A stretch of 64,000 bases of DNA from SPDF01 sp963812085 (GTDB lineage: Bacteria > Gemmatimonadota > Gemmatimonadetes > Gemmatimonadales > GWC2-71-9): contig CAWETL010000009.1 in NCBI GenBank assembly GCA_963812085.1, forward strand, positions 496,001 through 560,000, given 5' to 3'. Under the pieces are notes generated by a model. It saw only the letters and a program-made list of their open reading frames with translations. It was not told where the DNA came from and searched no databases. The translations under genes and the position numbers were made by a program. Position 1 is the first letter of the stretch. Each line of letters starts with the position of its first letter. Of this stretch, positions 16,346 to 24,533 are shown in pieces.

Positions 16346-18283
16346 CTAGATCTGTATCTGTGCCCCCAACTCGACCACGCGATTCGGTGGCAGGTTGTAG
16401 AACGCCGTGGCGGTGCGGGCGTTGCGGGTCATGATCACGAAGAGCCGCCGCCGCCAGTACGACATGGGCCGCGGGTCGCCGGGCAGCCGGGACGGCGCCT
16501 TGGCGCCCGGAGTCGCGATGAGCGTCTCGCGGCCGAGGAAGAACGAAGTCTGCGTCAGGAACACCCCCCCCGGCGAACCCTCCACGTCCGACTCGCCCAT
16601 CCGGCGCATGAGCGCCGGGATGTCGGGGGTTTCCATGAATCCGTAGTGCCCCACCACCCGCCAGAATCCCTGCCCGAGTTCCCGGCAGTCCAGCCGCTCC
16701 GCGTCGTCCACCTGCGGCACCTCCTCCGTCACGATCGACAGCAGGATGATCCGCTGGTGCAGCACCTTGTTGTGCTTGAGGTGGTGCAGCAGCACCGGCG
16801 GCGCGATGTCCATCACCGAGGTGAGGAAGATGGCGGTGCCCGGGACGCGGACCGGCGGGCGCTTGGCGATGTCCGCCAGGAACAGGTCGATGGGCAGGCT
16901 GGACTGCTGGACCAGCGCCGCCAGCTTGGCGCGGCCCCGCTGCCAGGTGGTCATCAGGGTGTAGACGCCGGCGGCCACGACCAGCGGGAACCAGCCGCCG
17001 TCGCCGAACTTGACGATGTTCGCGCCGAAGAAGGCGATGTCCACGATCAGGAAGAGCGCGCAGAGCCCGCCAGCCCGCACCAGGTTCCAGTGCCAGAGGT
17101 CGCGCGTCACCCGGTAGAAGAGGATCGTCGTGATGATCATCGTGCCCGTCACCGCGATGCCGTACGCGGCGGCGAGGTTGGTCGAGCTCCGGAATCCGAG
17201 GACGAGGAGCACGCACGCCACGCCGAGGCCCTGGTTCACCTCGGGCACGTAGATCTGGCCGGCCTCGGTGCGCGAAGTGTGGATGATCGTCACGCGGGGG
17301 CTGTATCCGAGCTGGACCGCCTGCCGGGTCAGCGAGAAGGCGCCCGAGATCAGCGCCTGCGACGCCACGATCGCGGCCAGCGTGGCGATCCCGATCATCG
17401 GGTAGAGGAACCAGTCGGGCACCAGGGCGTAGAAGGGATTCTCGATCCCCGGCTGCTGGATCAGGAGGCCCGCCTGTCCGAAGTAGTTGAGCATGAGCGC
17501 GGGGAGCGCCACGGCGAACCAGGCCCACCGGATCGGCTTGCGGCCGAAGTGCCCCATGTCGGCGTACAGGGCCTCGCCGCCGGTGATCACGAGCACCACG
17601 GCGCCCAGGATGAGGAATCCCTGCAGCCGGTCGTCGATGAAGAACTGGATGGCGTACCAGGGGTTCACGGCCCGGAGCACCTCGGGGTGCAGGCGGATGC
17701 CGCGCACGCCGAGCGCCGCGATGCAGAAGAACCAGACCAGCATGATCGGGCCGAAGGCGCGCCCGATGCGGTCGGTGCCGTGGCGCTGGAACCAGAAGAG
17801 CACCGCCAGGATGACCACCGCGATCGGCACGACGAACGCGGAGAAGGCCGGCGTGGCCACCTCGATGCCCTCGATGGCGCCCAGCACGCTGATGGCGGGG
17901 GTGATGACGCCGTCGCCATAGAGGAGCGCGGCCCCGAAGAGCCCCAGGCCGATCAGCAGCGCCTGGCCCCGTCCTCCCGTCTTGCGGGAACGCACCAGGG
18001 CCAGCAGGGCCAGGATGCCGCCCTCGCCGCGGTTGTCCGCCTTCATCACGTGCCCGATGTACTTGAAGGACACCACGAAGTTCAGCGCCCAAAAGACCAG
18101 CGACAGGACGCCGTAGACGTTTTCCGGCGTGGCCGGGAGGCCGTGGGGCCCCGTGAAGGCCTCCCGCATGGCGTAGAGCGGGCTGGTGCCGATGTCCCCG
18201 TAGACGACGCCGAGCGCGCCGAGCGCGAGCGCCGCCAGGCCGGTCCCGTGGTCGTGGCCGGAGCGCTCGTCGTGCGGGGTCAT
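16346..18283 (-). CDS. kup: Low-affinity potassium uptake protein Kup
   Basis: 645-residue inner-membrane K+/H+ symporter with 12 N-terminal helices and a C-terminal cytoplasmic domain. The conserved opening LGALGVVYGDIGTSPLYA is clear, as are EGGILALLAL, YGDGVITPAISVLGAIEG, ADMGHFGRKPI and PGTAIFLTS. I took the ATG at 18283, just after the VKOR stop, rather than one 13 codons upstream that would overlap VKOR. The gene is the last of a three-gene minus-strand set with VKOR and a DsbA-like protein. Confidence 0.95.
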   Translation of the reverse strand: MTPHDERSGHDHGTGLAALALGALGVVYGDIGTSPLYAMREAFTGPHGLPATPENVYGVLSLVFWALNFVVSFKYIGHVMKADNRGEGGILALLALVRSRKTGGRGQALLIGLGLFGAALLYGDGVITPAISVLGAIEGIEVATPAFSAFVVPIAVVILAVLFWFQRHGTDRIGRAFGPIMLVWFFCIAALGVRGIRLHPEVLRAVNPWYAIQFFIDDRLQGFLILGAVVLVITGGEALYADMGHFGRKPIRWAWFAVALPALMLNYFGQAGLLIQQPGIENPFYALVPDWFLYPMIGIATLAAIVASQALISGAFSLTRQAVQLGYSPRVTIIHTSRTEAGQIYVPEVNQGLGVACVLLVLGFRSSTNLAAAYGIAVTGTMIITTILFYRVTRDLWHWNLVRAGGLCALFLIVDIAFFGANIVKFGDGGWFPLVVAAGVYTLMTTWQRGRAKLAALVQQSSLPIDLFLADIAKRPPVRVPGTAIFLTSVMDIAPPVLLHHLKHNKVLHQRIILLSIVTEEVPQVDDAERLDCRELGQGFWRVVGHYGFMETPDIPALMRRMGESDVEGSPGGVFLTQTSFFLGRETLIATPGAKAPSRLPGDPRPMSYWRRRLFVIMTRNARTATAFYNLPPNRVVELGAQIQI

Positions 18284-18284
18284 C

Positions 18285-18710
18285 TCAGCGGCGGGCAAAT
18301 CGGCGGTGGTCGAGGAGGGCAAGGACGAAGATCAGCAGGACGATGACCGCGGAGGCGGCGCACCAGCGGCAGATCGCGTGGATGACGAAGAGTTCGAGTC
18401 CGGTCAGGTAGCCCGCGAAAAGGAGGCCGCCCGCTGAAAGCAGCAGGAGCAGCCGCGACGGCCCGGGCCGGTCGAGCCACGCCGGCTGGACGCCGGCGAG
18501 GCTCACCATCAGGAAGACCACGTACCCCAGGAAGCCGATCAGCGCGACGTCCACGCCGAGGAAGCTGCTGTAGGGGCTGAGCTGCACCGTTTCGCAGCCG
18601 CCGCTGCCGCAGGCCAGGGTGCCGATGTATCCGTGCTTGAACATCCACAAGTAGGCGGAAATCAACAGGCCCGCCACGCTGAGCAACGCGACCCCCATGC
18701 GAAACTTCAT
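18285..18710 (-). CDS. Vitamin K epoxide reductase family protein (VKOR)
   Basis: 141-residue membrane protein with four helices. The redox pair CRWC lies in the last loop (ICRWCAAS, ~115-118), and an outer Cys pair is in LACGSGGCETV (~34 and 39), as in bacterial VKOR homologues. VKOR re-oxidises a DsbA-like partner and passes electrons to quinone, replacing DsbB. The partner is evidently the thioredoxin-fold protein encoded directly upstream, whose stop overlaps this start by 4 bases. Confidence 0.92.
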   Translation of the reverse strand: MKFRMGVALLSVAGLLISAYLWMFKHGYIGTLACGSGGCETVQLSPYSSFLGVDVALIGFLGYVVFLMVSLAGVQPAWLDRPGPSRLLLLLSAGGLLFAGYLTGLELFVIHAICRWCAASAVIVLLIFVLALLDHRRFARR

Positions 18711-19390
18711 CGTGAGGCTGCGTCCCCGGCGGCGAGGGAATCGACCAGATGCTTGAGTTCGTCCGAGTTCTGGACCCCTTCGTACAACCGCCCCGCGATG
18801 AGGAAGGTCGGTGTCGAGGCGACCCCGACTTTCAAGCCTTCGTCATAGCTGGCCTGGATCCGTCCGGCGTACTTGGCGGACTTCATGCAGGCGTCGTACG
18901 CCGCGAGGTCGAGGCCGATCTGCTTGCCGTACTCCCGGAAGGTGCCCGTCGGGTCGGCTTCCCGGGCCCACTGCCCCTGGCCCTGGTAGAGCCGCGTGTG
19001 CTGCTCCCAGTAATGGCCCTGGTCGTTGGCGCAGGCGGCCGAATGTGCCGCGACACGACTGTAGGGATGGATGCTGAGCGGAAAATCGCGATAGCGCCAG
19101 CGCACCTTGCCGGTTTCGATCAGCTGCCGGCGGACGTCGGGAAACTGGACCACGTCGAAGGTCTGGCAGGCTGGGCATTCGTAGTCGGCATATTCGGTGA
19201 TCCGGACCGGCGCAGCGCTGTCCCCGAGGTAATAGCCGGAGAAACCGGCGGTGTCCGCCACGGTCACCACCACGTTGGCCGGGATGCTCGGCCCGCGGCC
19301 CCGCGTCTGCCAGTAGAGGACCCCTCCCCCGCCGACGGCGAGGACCAGGAGCAGGAGATAGAAGCGATTCAGGGCGGAAGTGCCTGCCAT
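18707..19390 (-). CDS. DsbA-family thiol-disulfide oxidoreductase
   Basis: 227-residue exported thioredoxin-fold protein with one N-terminal membrane anchor (FYLLLLVLAVGGGGVLYW). The active site is CPAC (Cys72, Cys75) in YADYECPACQTF, and the cis-Pro loop is VASTPTFLIAG. The spacing and long helical insertion are typical of DsbA/Thioredoxin_4 proteins. It introduces disulfides into envelope proteins and is re-oxidised by VKOR, encoded next with a 4-base overlap. Together they make a complete periplasmic disulfide-forming system. Confidence 0.93.
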   Translation of the reverse strand: MAGTSALNRFYLLLLVLAVGGGGVLYWQTRGRGPSIPANVVVTVADTAGFSGYYLGDSAAPVRITEYADYECPACQTFDVVQFPDVRRQLIETGKVRWRYRDFPLSIHPYSRVAAHSAACANDQGHYWEQHTRLYQGQGQWAREADPTGTFREYGKQIGLDLAAYDACMKSAKYAGRIQASYDEGLKVGVASTPTFLIAGRLYEGVQNSDELKHLVDSLAAGDAASR

Positions 19391-19507
19391 GGGAGGTAGT
19401 CCTCGAAGGGGTCGGGCGAAGGCCGAGTGAGCCGTCCCGGCATGCCGGGGGAACCATCAACCGGCTGGAATGTAATGGATTACAGCGTTACCGCACGCCG
19501 CCGACCT

Positions 19508-19537
19508 TTGCCAATTCGGCCGGTCCCCTGTTATGTT
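19508..19537 (+). promoter_or_regulatory. Sigma70-like promoter of the 90-residue gene
   Basis: TTGCCA (19508-19513), 18-base spacer, TATGTT (19532-19537). Transcription would start near 19544, giving a leader of ~49 bases before the ATG at 19593. The same TATGTT box is seen before tetR and dacB. Confidence 0.55.
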
Positions 19538-19592
19538 TCAGCACGCCCGGCGCACAGGATGCCGGGGCTGCGTCACACCCAGAGGAAGGTGC

Positions 19593-19865
19593 ATGACCAA
19601 GAAAAAGACCCAGCGGTCCGCCCCGCCAGCGTCGTTCGATCAGGCGCGAGACGAGCTGTTCAGCCACATTCTTCGGTGCGGCGTCATGGAAGCCGAATTG
19701 GAGCACCAGAAGGATTGGTTCGATGACACCATGCAGTATCTGACCGAGAGGTATCCGGACCTCGCCGAAGAGGACCGTGCCAACCTCCGGCTTCTGGGCG
19801 AGCGCTACTGTCGCCCCGTGGTGCAGCGCCAGGCCGAGCCGGTCGGAAGCGGATCCGCCGAATAA
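19593..19865 (+). CDS. Hypothetical 90-residue soluble protein
   Basis: Not recognised. The protein is charged and probably all-helical: a basic start (MTKKKTQR), then QARDELFSHILRCGVMEAEL, an acidic middle (DWFDDTMQYLTERYPDLAEE) and a short C-terminal tail. The ribosome site AGGAAGG lies just before the ATG at 19593. It has its own promoter and a strong terminator 6 bases after the stop, so it is a genuine single-gene transcript. No signal peptide or membrane segment. Confidence 0.78.
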   Translation: MTKKKTQRSAPPASFDQARDELFSHILRCGVMEAELEHQKDWFDDTMQYLTERYPDLAEEDRANLRLLGERYCRPVVQRQAEPVGSGSAE

Positions 19866-19871
19866 GCATCG

Positions 19872-19901
19872 CCGCCCCGGGACATCCTCCCGGGGCGGTT
19901 T
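19872..19901 (+). terminator. Intrinsic terminator after the 90-residue gene
   Basis: Perfect 10-bp stem CCGCCCCGGG / CCCGGGGCGG with a 7-base loop, followed by TTTCG. It may also serve the convergent outer-membrane-type gene whose stop is at 19906. Confidence 0.85.
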
Positions 19902-19905
19902 CGCA

Positions 19906-20379
19906 TTACCCCTTCGACCGCCAACCAGGCGGGAGCTTTCGCCACCGGTAGCCGGCCGCGAGGCGGGCTCCCCCGCCGATCCCCGCCTCGACGAACCACC
20001 CCCCGCGACCGCCCGGATTCCCCTCGATCCCCAGCAGCAGCACCAGGAAGCCGTTGTCGGCCCCGCTGGCAAAGACGCCGGCGATGCCGCCGCCGCCGTA
20101 CAGCGCTGCCCGCGTGCTGCGCGGGTTCAGGAGAAAGTGCGCCACGAGTTCGGCGCGCCCCACCGCGCCGCCGTCCCCCGTGACGCCCCCGCCGGCGTAC
20201 AGCCCGATCCGGGTGCGGAGCGACGGCCGCACCGAGGCCGTGACCCCCGCGGTATAGACGGCCGGGTCTGCGGCGGTGGCCACCGCCTCGAGCCCCAGCT
20301 CGCGCACGGTGCCGTCCTGCGCCGCGAGCGGCGCCGCCGCCAGGACCGAGACGAGGAGGCTAGCCCAGCCGGAGGTCAT
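19906..20379 (-). CDS. Small exported protein, probable outer-membrane barrel
   Basis: 157 residues with a clear signal peptide (WASLLVSVLAAAPLAAQ). The mature part alternates hydrophobic and Gly-rich stretches (IGLYAGGGVTGDGG, AALYGGGGIAGVFASG, GGWFVEAGIGGGARLAAGYR) and ends in a basic tail, which suggests an 8-stranded barrel or lipid-A-palmitoylase-like sheet. The start overlaps the end of the OsmC gene by 20 bases. Function unknown. Confidence 0.65.
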   Translation of the reverse strand: MTSGWASLLVSVLAAAPLAAQDGTVRELGLEAVATAADPAVYTAGVTASVRPSLRTRIGLYAGGGVTGDGGAVGRAELVAHFLLNPRSTRAALYGGGGIAGVFASGADNGFLVLLLGIEGNPGGRGGWFVEAGIGGGARLAAGYRWRKLPPGWRSKG

Positions 20380-20776
20380 AGCTGACCGCGATGTCCGGGG
20401 CGAGGGAGTGCAGCACCGAGCAGTACTTCTCGATGGAGAGGTCGATCGCCCGGCGGGCCTTGGTCTCGTCCAGCCCGGTGCCGCGAATGGTCCAGATGAA
20501 GTGGATGGAGGTGAACCGCTTTGGATGCTCCGCCCGGCGGAGCCCCGCGACCTCGACGTCCAGCGATTCAAGCCCCACCTGCATCTTCTTGAGGATCGAG
20601 ACGACGTCGGCGCCGCCGCAACTCGCGGCCGCCAGGAGCAGCTGGAGCATCGGCCCCGGGGCGGTGGTGTTGTCGGCGTCGATCACGACCGTCGGGCCGT
20701 TCGGTTCTCCGCCCTCGAACCGCAGGTCGCTCAGCCAGCGCAGGGTGACGTGCTTGGTCTCGGCTTCAGGTGACAT
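20360..20776 (-). CDS. OsmC/Ohr-family peroxiredoxin-like protein
   Basis: 138-residue protein with the two redox cysteines of the family: one in LLLAAASCGGADVVSIL (~53) and one in IEKYCSVLHSLAPD (~118). The central PGPMLQLLLAAASC and the C-terminal YDLRL are typical of OsmC (YhfA-like) proteins. Such enzymes reduce organic hydroperoxides using lipoylated proteins; the substrate here is inferred. Sits between a CDP-alcohol phosphotransferase and a small exported protein on the same strand. Confidence 0.88.
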   Translation of the reverse strand: MSPEAETKHVTLRWLSDLRFEGGEPNGPTVVIDADNTTAPGPMLQLLLAAASCGGADVVSILKKMQVGLESLDVEVAGLRRAEHPKRFTSIHFIWTIRGTGLDETKARRAIDLSIEKYCSVLHSLAPDIAVSYDLRLG

Positions 20777-20787
20777 ATGTCGGATTC

Positions 20788-21336
20788 CTAGACAGGACGT
20801 GAGGAAGTCGGGGCGGCCCGGGTGTAGTCCCAGATGGCGTAGAGCGCCACCGCGGAAGTGGCCCAGGCCAGCGGCTGGAGAAACCGCGAGCCCACCGCGA
20901 ACGCGACGAGCGTGAGGAGCTGGAGAAAGGTGACGGCCTTCCCGCCCGCCCGCGCGGGGATGGCGCTGGGATGGCCGCGCACCGCCGTGACCACGAACGC
21001 GAGGGTGGCCACGAGGTCCCGGGCCAGCACGCCGAGGAGCTCGTACCAGGTGAGCTCCCCCGAGCAGAACACCGTCCCGAAGGCCACGGCCATGAAGAGC
21101 TTGTCGGCCACCGGATCGATGACCGGGCCGAACCGCGAACTGCCGATGCGCCGGGCCAGGAAGCCGTCCAGGAGATCCGACACGCCGGCCACCGCGAGCA
21201 CGGCGAGCCGCCAGCCCTCGCCGACCAGCGGAAACGCGACGGCGAGCGGGAGCCGCACCACCGTGAACGCGTCGGCGATGGTGAAGCGACTCCCCCGCTC
21301 TTGTCCGCCTCCGGGACTGCGCGTACCTTCGGTCAT
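20788..21336 (-). CDS. CDP-alcohol phosphatidyltransferase
   Basis: 182-residue integral membrane enzyme of phospholipid synthesis. The complete catalytic motif D-x2-D-G-x2-A-R-x8-G-x3-D-x3-D is seen in SDLLDGFLARRIGSSRFGPV and the following IDPVADK. It transfers a phosphatidyl group from CDP-diacylglycerol to an alcohol such as glycerol-3-phosphate (PgsA-like) or inositol; the acceptor cannot be decided. ATG at 21336 was chosen over one at 21366 that would overlap the divergent cyclic-nucleotide-binding gene. Confidence 0.9.
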   Translation of the reverse strand: MTEGTRSPGGGQERGSRFTIADAFTVVRLPLAVAFPLVGEGWRLAVLAVAGVSDLLDGFLARRIGSSRFGPVIDPVADKLFMAVAFGTVFCSGELTWYELLGVLARDLVATLAFVVTAVRGHPSAIPARAGGKAVTFLQLLTLVAFAVGSRFLQPLAWATSAVALYAIWDYTRAAPTSSRPV

Positions 21337-21364
21337 TCCATCCCCATCATGAGTCGAGCGACCC

Positions 21365-21823
21365 ATGCATCCGTCGTTTCTCAGGCAGGCCGCGATCTTC
21401 GCCGATCTCGATGACGCCGAACTGATGCGGATCGCCGAGATCTGTCGCGAGCAGACCTACCAGCCCGGCCAGACGATCTTCAAGGAAGGGGAGCCCGGCA
21501 ACCGGCTCTTCCTCATCGCCGAGGGCGACGTCCGCATCAGCCGCGACATTCCCGGGAGCGGCGAGGAGGCGCTCGCGGTGCTCAAGCCCGGCGCCTGCTT
21601 CGGCGAGATGGCCGTCTTCGACCGCTCGGAGCGCTCCACCGACGCGATCAGCAACGGCGGCTGCCGCCTGGTGACCATCAGCCGCGCCGACCTCGAGATG
21701 GTGCTCGACCTCGACCCCGAACTGGCCGGCCGCGTGCTCCGCGCGATGGTGCGCCTCCTGTCGAAGCGGCTCCGCGCCACCAACGACAACCTGCGCTCGA
21801 TCCTCGCGATGTCGATGTTCTAG
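21365..21823 (+). CDS. Cyclic-nucleotide-binding-domain protein (no output domain)
   Basis: 152 residues, one cNMP-binding beta-roll and a C-terminal helix. FLIAEGDVRISR and the phosphate-binding cassette CFGEMAVFDRSERSTDA are present (Gly-Glu and Arg conserved; the usual following Ala/Thr is Ser). There is no DNA-binding domain, so it probably signals by protein contact. Divergent from the CDP-alcohol transferase with 28 bases between starts. Its stop overlaps the convergent M16 peptidase stop by 4 bases. Confidence 0.85.
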   Translation: MHPSFLRQAAIFADLDDAELMRIAEICREQTYQPGQTIFKEGEPGNRLFLIAEGDVRISRDIPGSGEEALAVLKPGACFGEMAVFDRSERSTDAISNGGCRLVTISRADLEMVLDLDPELAGRVLRAMVRLLSKRLRATNDNLRSILAMSMF

Positions 21824-24438
21824 CGGCCGCCGCCGGTGCCCCGCGCCACCCCTTCCGCACGCCGCTCCGGCCGGAGCGACTCCCGCGCCACCCGCCACAC
21901 GTCCTCCGCAGTCACCCGCTGGAACGGCGCCGCCGGATCCTCGAGCTCGGCGAGCCCCTCCCCGATCATCCACGCCTCGAGCACCTCCGACGCCACCTGG
22001 CTGGCGCTCTGCCGCTGCACCACCGCCTGCCCGGCCAGGTAGCCGATCGCGCCGCGCAGTTCCTCGGCGCTCACCGGCTCGGACGCAAAACGCGCCAGCT
22101 CCTCCAGCATCGCCTCGCGCGCCTCGGCCTCGCGCTCGGGCGACGTGGCGATATAGGTGCCGAGGGCGCCGGCCCGCCCCCGCTGCCAAGTGAAGGCGAG
22201 CACCGTGTAGGCCAGCGAGCGCTGCTCGCGGAGCGCGTCGAAGAGGCGCCCCCCCAGTCCGCTCGCCACCGCCGCCCAGACCTCCGCCGCGTGACGCGCG
22301 GGATCCCGCCGCCCCGGCCCCGGAAAGAGCATCGCGAAGGCGGACTGCGCCTTGCCGAGTTCCACCACTCGCTCCACGGGTGCACCCGCGGGCTGCCAGC
22401 GCTCCGGCACGGCCGGGAGTGGCGCGCCGCCCCGCCAGTCGCGGAACACCGCGGCCAGCTGATCGGCGGCCGCCGCGGGATCGACGTCGCCGACCGCCAC
22501 CACGGCCAGCCGCCGCCCGAGCACGTTGGTCCGGTGCCATTCGGCGGTGCGCGCCGGCGTGAGGGTCGCGAGCGTCTCCTCGAGCCCGGCGGTGGGCAGT
22601 CCGTAGCCGCCGTCGCCGAAAGCGCCGCGGAACGCCAGCTGGAACGGAAAGCGGAAGGTGTCGTCCGCTACCTGCCGCGCCTCCTCGATCATCAGGTCCC
22701 GCTCCCGCGTGAGCTCGCCTGCCTCGAAGCGCGGCTCGCCGAGCGTCAGGCGCACCAGCGCGGCGGCGGGGGCCAGGTGCTCGGCCATCACGCTGGTGCC
22801 GAGCCCGACCCAGTCGGTGGCCGCGGAGGAACCGAGGCTGCCGCCGAGGCGCTCGAAGGCGAGGGCGAGCGTTTCCGCGTCGTACGCCCCGGCGCCGCGA
22901 ATTGCGCTCCGCAGCGCGAGCGCGCCGACGCCAGCCTCCGTGGCCGCTTCGGCCGTCGTCCGCGCCACGTAGGCGCCGAGCGTCACGGCCGGCACGCCGG
23001 TCTTGCGGCGCACCAGCAGGTCCACGCCGTCCAGGGGGACGTGCAGCACGCCGGCGTCGGTCCGGCCCGCCGGGCGTCCGTTGACCGGGGGAACGCGCAG
23101 GGCGGGCGTCGCGCCGCCGGGAGCCCGCGCCGCGGCCGGTACCCCAAACGCCGCCGCCAGGGCCGTCGCATCGAGTTCCGCACCCCGGTCCTCCGGGAGA
23201 TACACCACCGCGCCGACGGCGTCCGGCCGCAGGTACCGCTCGGCGGCTGAGCGCACCTCTGCGGCGGTGACCGCGGCCAGGCGGGTGAACTCCTCATCCA
23301 GGAGCGCCACGTCCCGCAGCGCCTCGGCTTCGGCGAGGGCGCTGGCCCGGCCGTCCATCGACTCGAGCCGACGGGCCCAGCGGGCCAGCAGCAGCGCGCG
23401 CGCCCGTTCGACGTCGTCGTCGCTCGGCCCGCTCGCGCGGAGCGCCAGCACGGCGCCGGCGATTTCCCCGAGCGCCGCCGGGACGCGCTCCGCCTCGAGC
23501 TCCGCGCTCACGCTGAACACGCCGACTTCCGTCGGGGCGTAGTTGTAGGCCGAGACCCCGGTGGCCAGGCCCGGCGCGCGCACCGCGCGGTAGAGCCACG
23601 AGCCGCGCCCGCTGCCCAGCACGGCGGCGGCCAGGTCGAGCGCCGCGGCGTCGGGGTGGAGCGGCGGCACCGTGCGCCAGCCGAGCACCAGCTGGGCGAG
23701 GGTGATCGGGCCGCGCAGCGTGCGGGCGCGCACGTCTCGGCGCTCCGGTTCCTGCGGAGACGGATCGGAGCCCGCCACGCGGGCGGGCCAGGCGGCGTAG
23801 CGGCGCCGCGCCGCGGCGAGCGCCGCGGCAGGGTCCACGTCTCCCACGATGGCCACGATGGTGCGCCCCGGCACGTAGCGAGACTGGTAATAGCCGGCCA
23901 CATCCTCGCGGGTGAACCCCTCGAGCGCCGCCTCCGTCCCGATCCGCCAGCGCCGGATGCGGTGACGGTCGAAGAGCACCTCGTGCAGCGTCTCGTGCGC
24001 CACCGATCCGGGGGAGTCCAGCTTTCGCTTGGCCTCCTGGATGATCACGCGCAGCTCCCGCGCGAGTTCCTCGCGGTCGAGGAGGGCGTTCTGGAGGGCG
24101 TCGGCCTGGATGTCGAGGGCGGCGCCGAGTTCGGCGGCCGGCAGCGTCACGTAATAGGTCGTGTAGTCATAGGAGGTCCCGGCGTTGAGGTACCCGCCGG
24201 CCGCCTTGGTCTGGCGCGCCACCTCGCCGACGGCGCGGCTGGGCGTGCCCTTGAAGAACATGTGCTCGAGGACGTGGCTGATCCCAGCCCAGCGGTCGGG
24301 CTCGTCGAAAAAGCCAGCCTTGACGTGGGTCACCACGGCGACGGCCGGCGCGGACGAATCCCGCTGGGCGAGGAGGGTCAGTCCGTTGGGAAGAACTTCG
24401 CGGAGGACACCGGCGGTCCAGGAATAGCGATGCGACAT
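21820..24438 (-). CDS. M16 family zinc peptidase, two-module form
   Basis: 872-residue protein with two fused M16 modules. The N-terminal half is catalytic: HVLEH (His55, Glu58, His59) and the distal Glu in VIIQEAKRKLD. The C-terminal half (from ~450) keeps the fold (FERLGGSLGSSAATDWVGLG; FDALREQRSLAYTVLAFTWQ) but lacks HxxEH, so it forms the clamshell lid. Such enzymes degrade peptides up to ~70 residues. No signal peptide is visible with this start (MSHRYSW), so it would be cytoplasmic unless an upstream start is used. Monocistronic. Confidence 0.92.
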   Translation of the reverse strand: MSHRYSWTAGVLREVLPNGLTLLAQRDSSAPAVAVVTHVKAGFFDEPDRWAGISHVLEHMFFKGTPSRAVGEVARQTKAAGGYLNAGTSYDYTTYYVTLPAAELGAALDIQADALQNALLDREELARELRVIIQEAKRKLDSPGSVAHETLHEVLFDRHRIRRWRIGTEAALEGFTREDVAGYYQSRYVPGRTIVAIVGDVDPAAALAAARRRYAAWPARVAGSDPSPQEPERRDVRARTLRGPITLAQLVLGWRTVPPLHPDAAALDLAAAVLGSGRGSWLYRAVRAPGLATGVSAYNYAPTEVGVFSVSAELEAERVPAALGEIAGAVLALRASGPSDDDVERARALLLARWARRLESMDGRASALAEAEALRDVALLDEEFTRLAAVTAAEVRSAAERYLRPDAVGAVVYLPEDRGAELDATALAAAFGVPAAARAPGGATPALRVPPVNGRPAGRTDAGVLHVPLDGVDLLVRRKTGVPAVTLGAYVARTTAEAATEAGVGALALRSAIRGAGAYDAETLALAFERLGGSLGSSAATDWVGLGTSVMAEHLAPAAALVRLTLGEPRFEAGELTRERDLMIEEARQVADDTFRFPFQLAFRGAFGDGGYGLPTAGLEETLATLTPARTAEWHRTNVLGRRLAVVAVGDVDPAAAADQLAAVFRDWRGGAPLPAVPERWQPAGAPVERVVELGKAQSAFAMLFPGPGRRDPARHAAEVWAAVASGLGGRLFDALREQRSLAYTVLAFTWQRGRAGALGTYIATSPEREAEAREAMLEELARFASEPVSAEELRGAIGYLAGQAVVQRQSASQVASEVLEAWMIGEGLAELEDPAAPFQRVTAEDVWRVARESLRPERRAEGVARGTGGGR

Positions 24439-24479
24439 GGCAGAGAAGGTAACAGCTACCTCTCGGGAAGGGACAGCAA

Positions 24480-24510
24480 ACGGGGCCCCGCCAGCCGGCG
24501 GAGCCCCCGT
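24480..24510 (-). terminator. GC-rich hairpin after the TPR gene
   Basis: Arms ACGGGGCCCCGCC and GGCGGAGCCCCCGT pair around an AGCC loop with one mismatch and one bulge. It lies 24 bases past the TPR gene stop on the minus strand, with only GTTTG after it, so it is a weak intrinsic or a rho-assisted terminator. Confidence 0.55.
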
Positions 24511-24533
24511 GAAATGACGCGGCCCGGGGCGCG

